Below, one piece after another: positions 1 through 9,448 of a DNA stretch of 64,000 nucleotides (positions within the stretch are counted from its first letter, which is position 1; every line of letters begins with the position of its first letter). Both the position numbers and the translations under genes were made by a program. The notes under the pieces are model-generated. The model was given only the letters and a program-made list of their open reading frames with translations, did not search any database and was not told the DNA's origin. The DNA is taken from assembly GCF_009768975.1 (NCBI RefSeq), contig NZ_CP035733.1, forward strand, positions 1,798,001 to 1,862,000, read 5' to 3'. The stretch comes from Sphingorhabdus lacus. Its GTDB lineage: Bacteria > Pseudomonadota > Alphaproteobacteria > Sphingomonadales > Sphingomonadaceae.

Positions 1-1
1 G

Positions 2-586
2 TTTCCGATGTATACGGAACGACTGCATCAGAAACTGGCCAAACGCCTTGCCGCAATCGGAGTTACGCTCCGCCTCAATTGCCCAGTGAGTGGTCTCAAA
101 CAGACGAATGCGCCTTTCGAAGGAGAGGTCACGCTGAAAGATGGCACCGTGTTGTCCGGCCTGATTGTTCCGGCGATTGGCGCGCGCGTTGTTTCGAGTC
201 CGGCACATGACTTGCCCGGCACCCGGCCCCAGCCCAACGGGCAATTGGCGGTTGATGCCTGGCTGCGCCCGTCGAGCCTGCCCAATATCTTTGTCATGGG
301 CGATCTTGCGGCAACCGGCGACGGCATGACGGTGGTTACCACGGCCAAACATGTGCCTTGGCTTAAGAAAACCTTGTTGGCGCTCGCCGATGGGAAGAGC
401 ATCGAGAGCCTGCCGCCTTACAAGGGCTGGCGCATCCCGCCAATCTTGGTCCCGCTTGGCCCGAAGCTGGGTGTCAGCGTCTTTCCGTTGGGAACGCACG
501 GCACGACCTTCGGAGACTGGGTCACCAGCAAGATCAAGGGCAAGAACCAGTTCATTCCGCGCTACCAGAAGGAATTTAACCGTTAG
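2..586 (+). CDS. FAD-dependent pyridine-nucleotide oxidoreductase, C-terminal part (5' end outside window)
   Basis: The frame is open from the first bases, so the N-terminal FAD-binding half lies upstream of the window; the ATG at 8 is probably internal. What remains resembles the C-terminal half of the AIF/FSP1-like and NDH-2-like flavoproteins: a segment ending with the NIFVMGDLA motif (about residues 93-101 of the visible part), which in this family contacts the FAD, followed by an Ala/Thr-rich helix and a C-terminal domain. The family transfers electrons from NAD(P)H to quinone-type acceptors. It is followed at 44 bp by a SnoaL-like gene on the same strand. Its substrate cannot be read from the sequence. 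The family call is fairly sure, the role is not. Confidence 0.7.
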   Translation, partial: FPMYTERLHQKLAKRLAAIGVTLRLNCPVSGLKQTNAPFEGEVTLKDGTVLSGLIVPAIGARVVSSPAHDLPGTRPQPNGQLAVDAWLRPSSLPNIFVMGDLAATGDGMTVVTTAKHVPWLKKTLLALADGKSIESLPPYKGWRIPPILVPLGPKLGVSVFPLGTHGTTFGDWVTSKIKGKNQFIPRYQKEFNR

Positions 587-630
587 AAAGAAGCCTTCCA
601 GGGGATTCAAGCTACTTAGGAGTTACGCCG

Positions 631-1074
631 ATGAGTGAGACAGCAAACGCGAACAACGCTGAAACCATCCGTGAATTCTATCGCCTGCTCGATGCGGGAA
701 ACCCTCCGTTTCATCTTTTCGCGGCCGGCTTCCAGTTCCACTACCCCAAATTCGGCATTGGCCGGGGCGTCGAGGAATTTGTCGAACTTGCGATGGGCAC
801 GCGAACGAACATTAGCCGGATGTTGCACCGGATTGAGAATATTCTGACCGCAGAGAGTGGCACCGTTGTGACGGTCGAGGGTGTGACCGAAGGAGCCGAC
901 GCTAAGGGCAAGGAATGGCGGGGAGGAGAAACGTCAGGTGGCAGGTTCTGCACGGTTTTCGGCTTAAATCCCGAAGGCCTGATCGAGCGCATGCACATCT
1001 ACCTCGATCCCGATTTTACCGGTGAGCACAACGATGGCTTCCGCTGGCCAAATCGCAAAAGGCAGGAGTGGTAA
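631..1074 (+). CDS. SnoaL/NTF2-like fold protein
   Basis: A 147-residue protein with the features of the NTF2-like superfamily: an N-terminal helix with the pattern ETIREFYRLLDAG, a short beta segment with aromatic residues (FQFHYPKFG), and a C-terminal strand pattern ending in ERMHIYLDPDF. Members are small cone-shaped proteins that act as isomerases, cyclases, dehydratases or ligand binders and are common in steroid and polyketide-type catabolic clusters. The start ATG at 631 is preceded by a GGAG-containing stretch (TTAGGAGTTACGCCG). It lies downstream of the flavoprotein gene and converges with the fadB-like gene with a 24-bp gap. Catalytic residues cannot be assigned, so no reaction is proposed. 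Confidence 0.6.
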   Translation: MSETANANNAETIREFYRLLDAGNPPFHLFAAGFQFHYPKFGIGRGVEEFVELAMGTRTNISRMLHRIENILTAESGTVVTVEGVTEGADAKGKEWRGGETSGGRFCTVFGLNPEGLIERMHIYLDPDFTGEHNDGFRWPNRKRQEW

Positions 1075-1098
1075 GGATCGAGCGGACGCGAAGGCGCC

Positions 1099-3111
1099 CT
1101 ATCCTATATTTTCCTTGAGACTTGCAGCGACGGGGATGCCCTGCTTCTCCAATGCCGCAGCGATTTTGCTCGCGCCCTCCTGTTCGCCCCAGTGCATCGG
1201 ACCGCCGCGATAGGCGGGCCATCCATAGCCATGAACCCAAACCACATCGATGTCCGACGCGCGCTGGGCCTTGCCCTCTTCGAGCATAAGGTGCCCTTCG
1301 TTGACCATAGGATATAGCGTACGCTCGATAATCTCCTCGTCGGTAATTTCGCGTTTGGGAAGGTTTGATCGTGAACGAAAATCTTCGATGATTGCGAGGG
1401 TCTCAGGCGAGGGCGTGCCATTGCGCCGTTCGTCGTAGTCGTAGAATCCCTTCCCGTTCTTCTGACCAAGCCGACCCGCTGCGCAAAGCGCATCGCGGAT
1501 CGTTTCGACCCGCGAAGGATCGCGGTGCCAGCCCACATCGAGCCCCGCCAGATCGCTCATCTGGAAAGGTCCCATCGGCATGCCGAAGGCGAAATGGGCC
1601 CGGTCGATCTGCTCGGGCGATGCACCTTCAAGCAGCAGTTGCAGCGCCGCATGCTGGCGCTGGGCAAGCATGCGGTTGCCGATGAAGCCATGGCACACAC
1701 CAGCCACCACCGCGATCTTGCCGATCCGCTTGGCCAAGGCCATCACGGTCGCGAGTGCATCGTCCGAAGTCTTGTCACCGCGCACCACTTCGAGCAGCTT
1801 CATGACGTTGGCGGGCGAGAAGAAATGCATTCCCAGCACGTCCTGCGGCCGCGATGTCGCCGAAGCGATTTCGTTCACGTCAAGATAACTGGTGTTGGTC
1901 GCAAGGATCGCGCCCGGCTTGCAGATCCGGTCGAGCTTGGCGAACACCTCCTGCTTGACGTCCATCACCTCATAGACGGCTTCGATCACCAGATCGCAGT
2001 CGGAAAGATCTTCGAGAGCAAGCGACGGGCTCAAGAGGTCCAAATTCTGTTCGACCTGCTCAGCACTGAAACTGCCCTTGGCGGCTAAAGCTTCATAGTT
2101 TTTGCGGATCAGTCCGACACCACGGTCGAGATTGTCCTGTGCTTGCTCAACCAAGGCGACCGGGATTCCCTTCTGCAGGAAATTCATCGCGATGCCGCCA
2201 CCCATGGTGCCTGCACCAACCACCCCGACGCGGCGGATGTCACGCAGCGGCGTATCCTTGGGCAGGCCTTCGACCTTGGCCGCCTGCCGCTCGGCAAAGA
2301 ACATGTGCCGTTGGGCCTTGGTCTGTGTTCCCTCGCGAAGACGCACAAACGCCTCGCGCTCGAACCGCAAACCATCCTCGGGGTCTTCCACCCCAGCTGC
2401 AAATTCAACACACTTGAGAGCAACATAAGGCGCTTCAAAGCCTCGCCACTTGCGAGCGTTTTCTGCCTTGAGTTTCTCGATCGCGGCGAGATTGCCGGTA
2501 ACGGGTAAATTGCGAGTCGATCGCGGCCCCATGGCAATACACTCGCGGGCAAAGGTGATAGCATCTGCCCTGAGGCTCGTCTCTTCGGCCAGCCGGTCGA
2601 CCAGCCCACGCTCATGCCCCTCGACCGCGGAAATCGGTTCGCCAAGCGACACCATGATTGCCGCCTGCTCGATCCCGACGACGCGTGGCAGGCGCTGCGT
2701 TCCTCCAGCGCCAGGAATGAGGCCCAGCTTGACTTCTGGTAGGCCGAGTTGTGCGGAAGGAACCGCGATCCGGTAGTGACACACCAGCGCCAGTTCAAAT
2801 CCACCACCCAGCGCCGACCCGTGAATGGCTGCAATAATAGGCTTGTTAGCATGCTCGAAGGTATCGAACACTTCCAGAAATGTGAGGCCGCTGGGAATAT
2901 TCGGATTGCCCATTTCCGAGATGTCTGCACCGGCAATAAACGTGCGGCCCGCGCAGATGAGGACAATCGCCTTGACGCTATCGTCTGCCACCGCCTTACC
3001 GATTTCTTCGCCGATCCCATTGCGGACATGCCAACTCAAGGCGTTTACCGGAGGATTATCAATCGTGAGGATCAGCACCTCTCCATCTCGCGTTGAAGTA
3101 ACAGATTGCAT
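1099..3111 (-). CDS. bifunctional enoyl-CoA hydratase / 3-hydroxyacyl-CoA dehydrogenase (FadB/FadJ-like)
   Basis: A 670-residue beta-oxidation enzyme. The N-terminal crotonase domain (about 1-190) shows the oxyanion-hole motif [12 protein letters not shown] and the two catalytic glutamates, E106 and E126, spaced by 20 as in E. coli FadB. The NAD-binding motif GAGTMGGG at 299-306 opens the 3-hydroxyacyl-CoA dehydrogenase part, with the catalytic His near 429 in HFFSP and two C-terminal dimerisation domains. It hydrates trans-2-enoyl-CoA and oxidises the L-3-hydroxyacyl-CoA. The frame is open to a TTG at 3177, but ATG 3111 has a GGAG eight bases upstream and gives the usual N-terminus. It is divergent from the acyl-CoA ligase at 3386. 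It seems shorter than classical FadB (from memory about 715-730), and substrate preference is unknown. Confidence 0.88.
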   Translation of the reverse strand: MQSVTSTRDGEVLILTIDNPPVNALSWHVRNGIGEEIGKAVADDSVKAIVLICAGRTFIAGADISEMGNPNIPSGLTFLEVFDTFEHANKPIIAAIHGSALGGGFELALVCHYRIAVPSAQLGLPEVKLGLIPGAGGTQRLPRVVGIEQAAIMVSLGEPISAVEGHERGLVDRLAEETSLRADAITFARECIAMGPRSTRNLPVTGNLAAIEKLKAENARKWRGFEAPYVALKCVEFAAGVEDPEDGLRFEREAFVRLREGTQTKAQRHMFFAERQAAKVEGLPKDTPLRDIRRVGVVGAGTMGGGIAMNFLQKGIPVALVEQAQDNLDRGVGLIRKNYEALAAKGSFSAEQVEQNLDLLSPSLALEDLSDCDLVIEAVYEVMDVKQEVFAKLDRICKPGAILATNTSYLDVNEIASATSRPQDVLGMHFFSPANVMKLLEVVRGDKTSDDALATVMALAKRIGKIAVVAGVCHGFIGNRMLAQRQHAALQLLLEGASPEQIDRAHFAFGMPMGPFQMSDLAGLDVGWHRDPSRVETIRDALCAAGRLGQKNGKGFYDYDERRNGTPSPETLAIIEDFRSRSNLPKREITDEEIIERTLYPMVNEGHLMLEEGKAQRASDIDVVWVHGYGWPAYRGGPMHWGEQEGASKIAAALEKQGIPVAASLKENIG

Positions 3112-3183
3112 TTCGTCGGCTCCACTAACGACCATATATTCCATTCCCGCAATCCCATATGACACCAGACTTGACAAGAAAAA

Positions 3184-3208
3184 CTTACCCGTTAGTTTTG
3201 TGAGTAAG
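3184..3208. promoter_or_regulatory. imperfect inverted repeat in the divergent fadB-like/acyl-CoA ligase promoter region
   Basis: CTTAC (3184-3188) and GTAAG (3204-3208) form perfect outer arms around a 15-bp centre with little internal symmetry. The repeat lies in the 274-bp gap between the start codons of two divergent genes, where an operator for a TetR-type or similar dimeric repressor would be expected. It is seen once only in the window, so the regulatory reading is weak. Confidence 0.3.
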
Positions 3209-3385
3209 ACGACTTGATCGAGGGTCTCAATCCAGGAATGCCTTGTTTCGAGGTATTTCCCTGTGCGAAGCCTAAAGGGATTGCGTCAGCGATCATTGGA
3301 TGCTGTCAGACAACAGGCGCCCACTTTCTTGGATTGGCACCTGGGGCAGCTCCACCGTAGAGACTATTACGCCCTCGGAGATTCG

Positions 3386-4927
3386 ATGCATCCGACTGTT
3401 CACGCCAAGTCACACCCTGATAGAGCCGCATATATTATGGCGACGTCTGGCGAGGTGATCACCTATCGCCAGCTGGACGATCGGTCGAACCAGGCAGCCC
3501 ATTTACTACTTTCTCTGGGTCTGAAAACGGGCGATGTGGTTGCTATTTGCATGGACAACAATCCTCGATTTTTCGAGGTTGTCTGGGGCGCGCAGCGTTC
3601 AGGTCTTTATTATGCCTGCATCTCGTCCAAGCTCTCGGCGGGGGAGATTGACTATATCGTCCGGGATTGCGGAGCGCGTGCCCTTGTGGTTTCGCCCAGC
3701 ATCGGTGAGGCTGCCAACCAGCTGCCCAGTGCCTTGCCCGGTGACGTCAAGCTGTTCATGACCGGTACGACCGCCGCTCCTTACACCAGCTGGGAAGAGG
3801 CGCGGGATGCTTTTCCAACAACCAGTGTGGACGGCGAAACAGCTGGCGGGTCGATTCTCTACTCCTCTGGCACCACTGGTAAACCCAAGGGAATCAAGCG
3901 CCCGCTGACGGGCGGCTCAATCCTCGACAAGACTTTCCTCGATCATCTTATTCAGGGACCTTTCGGTATTGGCGAAGGGTGCACTTATCTTTCTCCAGCG
4001 CCGCTCTACCATGCCGCGCCGCTAGGTTGGGCGCTAGGAATTCACCGCTTAGGCGGGACGGTGATTGTGATGGAGAAGTTCGATCCAGAGCATGTCCTTC
4101 AGCTCATCGAACGTTATAAGATTGATGTCGCCCAATTTGTCCCGACCCATTTCGTTCGAATGCTCAAGCTTCCTGTTGGCGCAGCAGAGAAATACGATGT
4201 CTCAAGCCTTGTGTCGGTGATCCACGCCGCTGCGCCCTGCCCCATCCCGATCAAGGAACAGATGATCGACTGGTTCGGGCCGATCATTCACGAATATTAT
4301 TCCGGATCGGAGGGCATTGGATTCTGCCATCTCACTTCTGAGGAATGGCTGGCGCACAAAGGGTCGGTCGGCCGTGCGATCGTGGGGAAGATCCAGATCT
4401 GCGACGAAGATGGAGAGCCCCTGCCCCCGCGCAGCGAAGGTGTCGTCCATTTCTCGGATGGTCCACCGCTGAGCTATCACAACGCACCCGAGAAAGTGGC
4501 GGAGAACAGCAACAAATATGGTTGGACCACATTGGGTGATGTGGGCTGGGTTGATGAGGAAGGCTACCTCTATCTCACCGACCGGAGGAGCTTCATGATC
4601 ATCTCGGGCGGAGTCAACATTTACCCGCAGGAGATAGAAAATCTCTTGATCTTGCACCCCAAGGTTGCCGATGCGGCAGTCGTCGGTGCGCCCAACGAAG
4701 ACATGGGCGAGGAAGTGGTAGCGGTGATCCAACCACAGGATTGGAGCGAGGCTGACCAAGCGCTGCGCGATGAGTTGCTGGCTTATGCCAGAGCCAACCT
4801 GTCGCATATTAAGACCCCGCGTCGGCTGGATTTCATGCAGGAGCTTCCCCGCCACCCCAACGGCAAGCTGTATAAGCGGCTCCTTCGCGACAGCTATTGG
4901 GGCAAGGGCCAGACGACAATCGTTTAA
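3386..4927 (+). CDS. acyl-CoA synthetase (AMP-forming, ANL superfamily)
   Basis: A 513-residue fatty-acid/aryl-CoA ligase type enzyme: carboxylate + ATP + CoA gives acyl-CoA. The phosphate-binding loop (core SSGTTGKPKG) is at about 160-169, the acyl-adenylate motif EYYSGSEG follows, then TLGDVGWVDEEGYLYLTDR (the D ribose ligand) and a C-terminal catalytic lysine in HPNGKLYKR. The frame extends to a GTG at 3263, but ATG 3386 has GGAG five bases upstream and yields the N-terminus typical of this clade (MHPxxHAxxxPDR). It begins the plus-strand run ligase, SDR, MFS, two acyl-CoA dehydrogenases. The SGSEG motif occurs in medium/long-chain and steroid-side-chain type ligases, but the acid activated is not determined. 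Confidence 0.88.
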   Translation: MHPTVHAKSHPDRAAYIMATSGEVITYRQLDDRSNQAAHLLLSLGLKTGDVVAICMDNNPRFFEVVWGAQRSGLYYACISSKLSAGEIDYIVRDCGARALVVSPSIGEAANQLPSALPGDVKLFMTGTTAAPYTSWEEARDAFPTTSVDGETAGGSILYSSGTTGKPKGIKRPLTGGSILDKTFLDHLIQGPFGIGEGCTYLSPAPLYHAAPLGWALGIHRLGGTVIVMEKFDPEHVLQLIERYKIDVAQFVPTHFVRMLKLPVGAAEKYDVSSLVSVIHAAAPCPIPIKEQMIDWFGPIIHEYYSGSEGIGFCHLTSEEWLAHKGSVGRAIVGKIQICDEDGEPLPPRSEGVVHFSDGPPLSYHNAPEKVAENSNKYGWTTLGDVGWVDEEGYLYLTDRRSFMIISGGVNIYPQEIENLLILHPKVADAAVVGAPNEDMGEEVVAVIQPQDWSEADQALRDELLAYARANLSHIKTPRRLDFMQELPRHPNGKLYKRLLRDSYWGKGQTTIV

Positions 4928-4982
4928 GGCGCCGACCAGCCAATCGCAAATCGGACATATTCAAGGAAGGCAGAATAGAAAC

Positions 4983-5765
4983 ATGAAGCTGAACAATTCG
5001 ATTTCCGCCGTAGTCACAGGTGGCGCCTCGGGGCTCGGTCAAGCAGCTGCCGAAGCGCTTGCTGCCCAAGGGGTGAAGGTCGCCATCTTCGACATCAATG
5101 AGGAACGCGGAGAGGCGGTTGCCAAGGCGATCGGTGGTGTCTTCTGCAACGTCAACATCATGAGCGAGGAAAGTGCGGTCGAAGGGTTCGCCAAGGCACG
5201 CGCGGCACATGGTCAGGAACGCATCCTGGTCCATTGCGCCATGGCATCACGGCGCGGTAAGACATTGTCTTTCGACAAGGAGAACGGCAAGTTCAAACGG
5301 ACATCCACCGAAGACTATGAATTCGGGGTCCAGGGCATCCTCGTCGCATCCTACCGCATGGCCTCGCTCTCGGCGCTGGGCATGAGCGAACTCGAGCCGC
5401 TTGAAGACGGCGAGCGCGGCTGCATCACCCTGACCGCTTCGGTTGCCGCCCAGGATGCGCAGATCGGTCAGGTCATCTACGGCTCGGCCAAGGCCGGTGT
5501 GAACGGACTGGTTCTGCCGATCGCCCGCGATCTCATGGATCTGGGCATCCGCTGTAACTCGATCATGCCGGGTATTTTCGCAACGCCATTGGTCAGCAAC
5601 ATGCCGCAGAACGTCATCGATGCCTTGGGCGCGGCTGTTCCCTTCCCAAAGCGCCTTGGCAAGCCCGAGGAATTCGGCAGTCTGGTCGCCGAACTCAACC
5701 GCAACACCTACTTCAACGGCCAGTGCATCCGCCTCGACGGCGCGATCCGAATGGCACCGAAGTAA
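4983..5765 (+). CDS. short-chain dehydrogenase, 3-hydroxyacyl-CoA dehydrogenase type II (HSD10)-like
   Basis: A 260-residue classical SDR. The NAD-binding motif TGGASGLG lies at 12-19, an acidic residue after the second strand (FDIN) indicates NAD preference, and the catalytic triad is S153, Y166, K170 (YGSAK). The C-terminus IRLDGAIRMAPK is shared exactly with the second SDR at 13298-14062. The HSD10-like group oxidises 3-hydroxyacyl-CoAs or hydroxysteroids, which fits a beta-oxidation cluster. ATG 4983 was chosen because the sequence upstream, although open, lies inside the ligase gene and because the Rossmann strand then begins at the normal position. It is 55 bp after the ligase gene and only 3 bp before the MFS gene, so these are probably co-transcribed. 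Confidence 0.85.
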   Translation: MKLNNSISAVVTGGASGLGQAAAEALAAQGVKVAIFDINEERGEAVAKAIGGVFCNVNIMSEESAVEGFAKARAAHGQERILVHCAMASRRGKTLSFDKENGKFKRTSTEDYEFGVQGILVASYRMASLSALGMSELEPLEDGERGCITLTASVAAQDAQIGQVIYGSAKAGVNGLVLPIARDLMDLGIRCNSIMPGIFATPLVSNMPQNVIDALGAAVPFPKRLGKPEEFGSLVAELNRNTYFNGQCIRLDGAIRMAPK

Positions 5766-5768
5766 GGC

Positions 5769-7118
5769 GTGGCGCAGCCTTCACCTACTGAGGATCGACC
5801 TCCGACTGGTGTTCCGGGGTTGGCCTATCCGCCAGAGAGGCAGGGCTGGTTCACGGTCGTAATCCTGACGATTCTGACCACACTTTCCGTGCTCGACCGC
5901 AACCTGCTCTCACTGCTGGTCATTCCGATACAGGCGGATCTGGGCCTCAGCGAGATCCAGATGGGCGCGCTCATGGGGATCGCCTTCGGCCTGTTCTTCT
6001 GTCTAGGTGCCTTGCCGATTGGCTGGGCCCTTGACCGGTACAGTCGTCCATTGGTGATCTGGGCGGGCGTGACAGTCTGGAGCATTGGCACGATGGCCTG
6101 CGGGATGGCGCAGAACTTCTGGTCGTTCTTTGCGGCACGGGCCACGATCGGCGCCGGTGAAGCGGTTATGGGCCCCGGCTCGCAGTCACTTCTGCCCGAA
6201 TTCTTCCCGCCTGAACGGCTCGGATTCCCGATGTCGATCTTCTCGACAAGCATCAAGGTCGGCGCGGGCATTTCCTTTGCGATCGGCGGCGCGCTAACGC
6301 TGTTCATAACGCCGGGCGCTAGCTATGACGTGCTAGGGCTCGCGACGTTAAGGGGCTGGCAGGCGATTTTTCTGATCGTCGGTACGCCCGGGTTGCTTCT
6401 CGCTTTTTTGGCTTTTGCGATACGTGATCCGCGCGTCAGCCAGCGCAAGAAGGTGCGCAAAGCGGGCTATGGCGATTACGTGCAGATGGTGAAGGCAAAC
6501 TGGCGATTTGTCGTACCGCATCATCTTGGCCTGCTGTTGGTCACGACCGTTGCAGTTGGTCTGCAGGCCTGGATGCCCGCTTTCTACGAGCGTGTGCACG
6601 GTCTCTCCACCGCTGAGATCGGGCCATCTTTGGGGTTGGCGATTTCTGTTGGGACAATCATCGGCCTGCCCTTGCACGGCAAGCTCGCTGATCGTTGGTT
6701 TGCCAAGGGCAAGAGTGATGCGCATTTGCGTTATGTCGCTGCCACCACTCTCGCGGCCGCTCCGGTTGCGCTCGGGATCTTCCTTGTCCCGAACCCGACC
6801 GTCTCGCTGGCACTGACTGGTCTCTATTTCCTAATTGTCTCCGGCTATCTCAGCTTGCCGGTAACCATCCTGCAGATCGTTATGCCTGCCGAGATGCGCG
6901 GCAAGGCAGCATCGGTCCTCATCGCGATCAATGGCGTCCTTTCGCTTGGAGGTGCTCCGTTGCTTGTGGCCAGTGTCACTGAAGCACTGGGTGGCAGCCA
7001 GGCAGTTGGACAATCACTCATGCTCTGTTCATTGGTAATTCTACCGCTTAGCGCGCTGGCCTTTTGGCTAGCCCTGCCATCGGTTCGATTGATTATGGCG
7101 TCCCGAACCTGGATCTGA
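5769..7118 (+). CDS. MFS transporter, Spinster-like
   Basis: A 449-residue protein with 12 predicted membrane segments. The first helix carries LSVLDRNLLSLL, followed by IPIQADLGLSEIQMGALMG and the loop 2-3 region GWALDRYSRP, a pattern of the Spinster-type MFS group that is abundant in sphingomonads. GTG at 5769 is used as start; an AAGG lies directly before it, a short spacing, but the gene sits 3 bp after the SDR stop so translational coupling is likely. It probably moves the growth substrate, an intermediate or a lipid-like carboxylate across the inner membrane. The direction and the substrate are not visible in the sequence. Confidence 0.82.
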   Translation: MAQPSPTEDRPPTGVPGLAYPPERQGWFTVVILTILTTLSVLDRNLLSLLVIPIQADLGLSEIQMGALMGIAFGLFFCLGALPIGWALDRYSRPLVIWAGVTVWSIGTMACGMAQNFWSFFAARATIGAGEAVMGPGSQSLLPEFFPPERLGFPMSIFSTSIKVGAGISFAIGGALTLFITPGASYDVLGLATLRGWQAIFLIVGTPGLLLAFLAFAIRDPRVSQRKKVRKAGYGDYVQMVKANWRFVVPHHLGLLLVTTVAVGLQAWMPAFYERVHGLSTAEIGPSLGLAISVGTIIGLPLHGKLADRWFAKGKSDAHLRYVAATTLAAAPVALGIFLVPNPTVSLALTGLYFLIVSGYLSLPVTILQIVMPAEMRGKAASVLIAINGVLSLGGAPLLVASVTEALGGSQAVGQSLMLCSLVILPLSALAFWLALPSVRLIMASRTWI

Positions 7119-7176
7119 CCGCAATGCAGCAAAAAAACCACCAAGGCAGAGCCCTTGCACTTGAAAGGCAAATGCG

Positions 7177-8373
7177 ATGGACCTGAATTACGGAGCCGCA
7201 GCAGAAAGCTTTCGCGGCGAGGTAAGTGCATTCCTTAAAGATTCCTGGCAGCCGGGCGAACGCCGCGGCCCGGATCTTACCGAATTCGTCAAGCATTTTC
7301 GGCTTGCGGCGATCGAACGCGGTTACCTCTATCGTTCCGTGCCCAGGCGCTTTGGCGGATCGGAGCAGCCGGTCGATGTTATCCGCGCCCAGGTTATCCG
7401 CGAAGAATTCGTCCGTGTCCGTGCACCGATGGAAGCTGGTGGTAATGGGGTCAATATGCTGGTTCCAACCCTGCTTGAGCGCGGTTCTGAAGAGTTGCGC
7501 GAAATGTTCATCCGCAGGACAATCGAAGGCGAACTCATTTGGGGTCAGGGCTATTCCGAGCCGGGCTCGGGTAGCGATCTCGCCTCTGTAAGGACCAAGG
7601 CCGAACTGTCGGCTGATGGCACCAAATGGATCATCAACGGGCAGAAAATCTGGACCAGCATGGGCATGCAATGCACCCACATGTTCATGCTGGTGCGGAC
7701 CGAACCTGAAGCGCCCAAGCATGAAGGTATCACCTATCTACTGCTAGACCTCAACCAGCCGGGCATCACCCGCCGACCGATCCGGCAGATGACCGGCGAA
7801 CAGGGCGCCCATACCTTCTGCGAATTCTTCTTCGACAATGTCGAAACCCCGGTGGCTTGGCAGGTTGGCGAACGCGGCCAGGGCTGGCAGGTCTCGCGCA
7901 CCACGCTCAAGCACGAACGCGCCAGTATCGGCAGCGCCGATGGCCTAGGCAACCAGTTCCGCAAGCTGGTTGACTTGGCGAAAGAGATGGGCCGCATCGG
8001 CGACCCGGTTATCCGAGATCGACTGGCAGAAATCGAAGGCCGCGTGCTTTCGCATCGCTATTCCAGCTACCGCCTGTTTTCATGCGCGGCTGCTGGCGAA
8101 GATCCCGGCCCGATCCAGCTAATGATGAAGCTTCTGCTGACCGAGATCGGGCATGACATCGCACTGCTGGCCCAGGAGCTCATCGGCGAGCAAGGCATGG
8201 TCGAACCAGCAAGCGCAAAAGGACGCGGCACACGCGAACCGCGCGGCCCGAACAAATGGCTCGACCAGATCATGGGCAGCCTCGGCAATTCCATTGCGGG
8301 AGGAGCCAGCAATATTCAGCGCAACATCATCGCCGAACGCGGGCTTGGGTTGCCTCGCGATACGGCAGCCTAA
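7177..8373 (+). CDS. acyl-CoA dehydrogenase, larger partner of a pair
   Basis: A 398-residue flavin dehydrogenase of the acyl-CoA dehydrogenase fold: N-terminal helical domain, central beta domain with YSEPGSGSDLASVRTKA and WIINGQKIWTSMG (FAD/substrate loops), and a C-terminal helical domain ending SNIQRNIIAERGLGLPRD. At the position where short/medium-chain enzymes carry the catalytic Glu (YEGTxxIQ) this protein has GGASNIQ, so the base must lie elsewhere or in the partner. It is followed after 15 bp by a second, smaller acyl-CoA dehydrogenase. Such adjacent unequal pairs are known to form heterotetramers that act on bulky acyl-CoAs such as steroid side chains. ATG 7177 follows GAAAGGCAA. 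Which CoA ester is oxidised is not known. Confidence 0.85.
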   Translation: MDLNYGAAAESFRGEVSAFLKDSWQPGERRGPDLTEFVKHFRLAAIERGYLYRSVPRRFGGSEQPVDVIRAQVIREEFVRVRAPMEAGGNGVNMLVPTLLERGSEELREMFIRRTIEGELIWGQGYSEPGSGSDLASVRTKAELSADGTKWIINGQKIWTSMGMQCTHMFMLVRTEPEAPKHEGITYLLLDLNQPGITRRPIRQMTGEQGAHTFCEFFFDNVETPVAWQVGERGQGWQVSRTTLKHERASIGSADGLGNQFRKLVDLAKEMGRIGDPVIRDRLAEIEGRVLSHRYSSYRLFSCAAAGEDPGPIQLMMKLLLTEIGHDIALLAQELIGEQGMVEPASAKGRGTREPRGPNKWLDQIMGSLGNSIAGGASNIQRNIIAERGLGLPRDTAA

Positions 8374-8388
8374 AGCGGAGGAGAGATC

Positions 8389-9399
8389 ATGCGCTTTCAT
8401 CTCACGTCCGAGCAGGTCGCGATCCAGGATGCTGTGCGCGGAACGCTGGCAGACTGTTGGGGGCTAGAGCACCTCCATCGCCTAGCCGACAGCGATCTGG
8501 ATTTCGATACGACCAGTTGGCAAGTGCTAATGGAGCTGGGCATTGGCGGCCTGGCCTTGCCTGAAGCGGTTGGCGGCAGCGATCTAGGCCTGCTTGACGC
8601 TGCCTTGGTCTGTGAAGTGGCGGGCGAAGCAGCAGCACCGGGTCCACTGATCGGTCAGATCGTCACAGCCATAGCCGTTGCCGCCTCGACCAATCCAGAA
8701 ACACTTGCTTTGCTCCCGGAGATAGCTTCAGGTACCAAAGTCGCCACTCTGGCGATCGAGACCGATCTAGTGCCATGTGCCCGGGCTGCACACCTCTTCC
8801 TAGCCGACGATGAAACCGGTGGGCTCCGTTTGATCGAAGCTGGACTGGGAGTAAAAATCGAGGCTCAGGCTTCGACCGACCGCAGCCGTCCAGTCAGTCG
8901 GGTGGATTTTTCGACCGAAGCCAAGAGCCATGCACTTTTCTCCGCAGGCGATCCAATGGTGCAACGGATCCTTGACGCTGCGCTGATCCTTATAGCCGCC
9001 GATGCGCTCGGGGGCGCGCAGCACTGCACAGACGTCTCTGTCGACTATGCCAAAACGCGCGAGCAATTTGGCCAGCCGATCGGAAAGTTCCAGGGTCTCA
9101 AACACCAACTTGCTCACATGGCACTTGATGTCGAACCCGCACGGGCGCTGGTCTGGTATGCTGCTTATGCGTGGGACGCCAAGCTGGCGGATGCGTCACG
9201 CTCGGCCGCGATGGCCAAGGCGCATCTGTGCGAAGTCTACACCCGCGTCACACGCGCAGCGATCGCTGCCCATGGCGGCATCGGTTACACATGGGAGTAC
9301 GGCCTCAATTACTGGTTCCGCCGCGCGGTTCACAACAGGGCATGGATGGGAAATCCGTCACACCACCGTTTCCGAGCAGCGGAATTGGCTCATTGGTAG
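8389..9399 (+). CDS. acyl-CoA dehydrogenase, smaller partner of a pair
   Basis: A 336-residue acyl-CoA dehydrogenase-fold protein, at the short end for the family. The middle domain is degenerate compared with its neighbour, while the C-terminal domain keeps the motif YAKTREQFGQPIGKFQGLKHQLAHM, which binds FAD across the dimer interface, and ends with AHGGIGYTWEYGLNYWFRRA. ATG 8389 is preceded by GGAGGAGAGATC, a strong ribosome binding site, 15 bp after the larger subunit. The pairing of one large and one small subunit resembles actinobacterial FadE-type alpha2beta2 enzymes of side-chain beta-oxidation, so I infer a heteromer in which FAD is bound between the two chains. It ends 49 bp before the convergent aldehyde dehydrogenase gene. 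Confidence 0.82.
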   Translation: MRFHLTSEQVAIQDAVRGTLADCWGLEHLHRLADSDLDFDTTSWQVLMELGIGGLALPEAVGGSDLGLLDAALVCEVAGEAAAPGPLIGQIVTAIAVAASTNPETLALLPEIASGTKVATLAIETDLVPCARAAHLFLADDETGGLRLIEAGLGVKIEAQASTDRSRPVSRVDFSTEAKSHALFSAGDPMVQRILDAALILIAADALGGAQHCTDVSVDYAKTREQFGQPIGKFQGLKHQLAHMALDVEPARALVWYAAYAWDAKLADASRSAAMAKAHLCEVYTRVTRAAIAAHGGIGYTWEYGLNYWFRRAVHNRAWMGNPSHHRFRAAELAHW

Positions 9400-9448
9400 T
9401 TCCTTTTGCCAATCGAGCCGTTGTACCCAGAAGACGGTGTCGGCGAAA

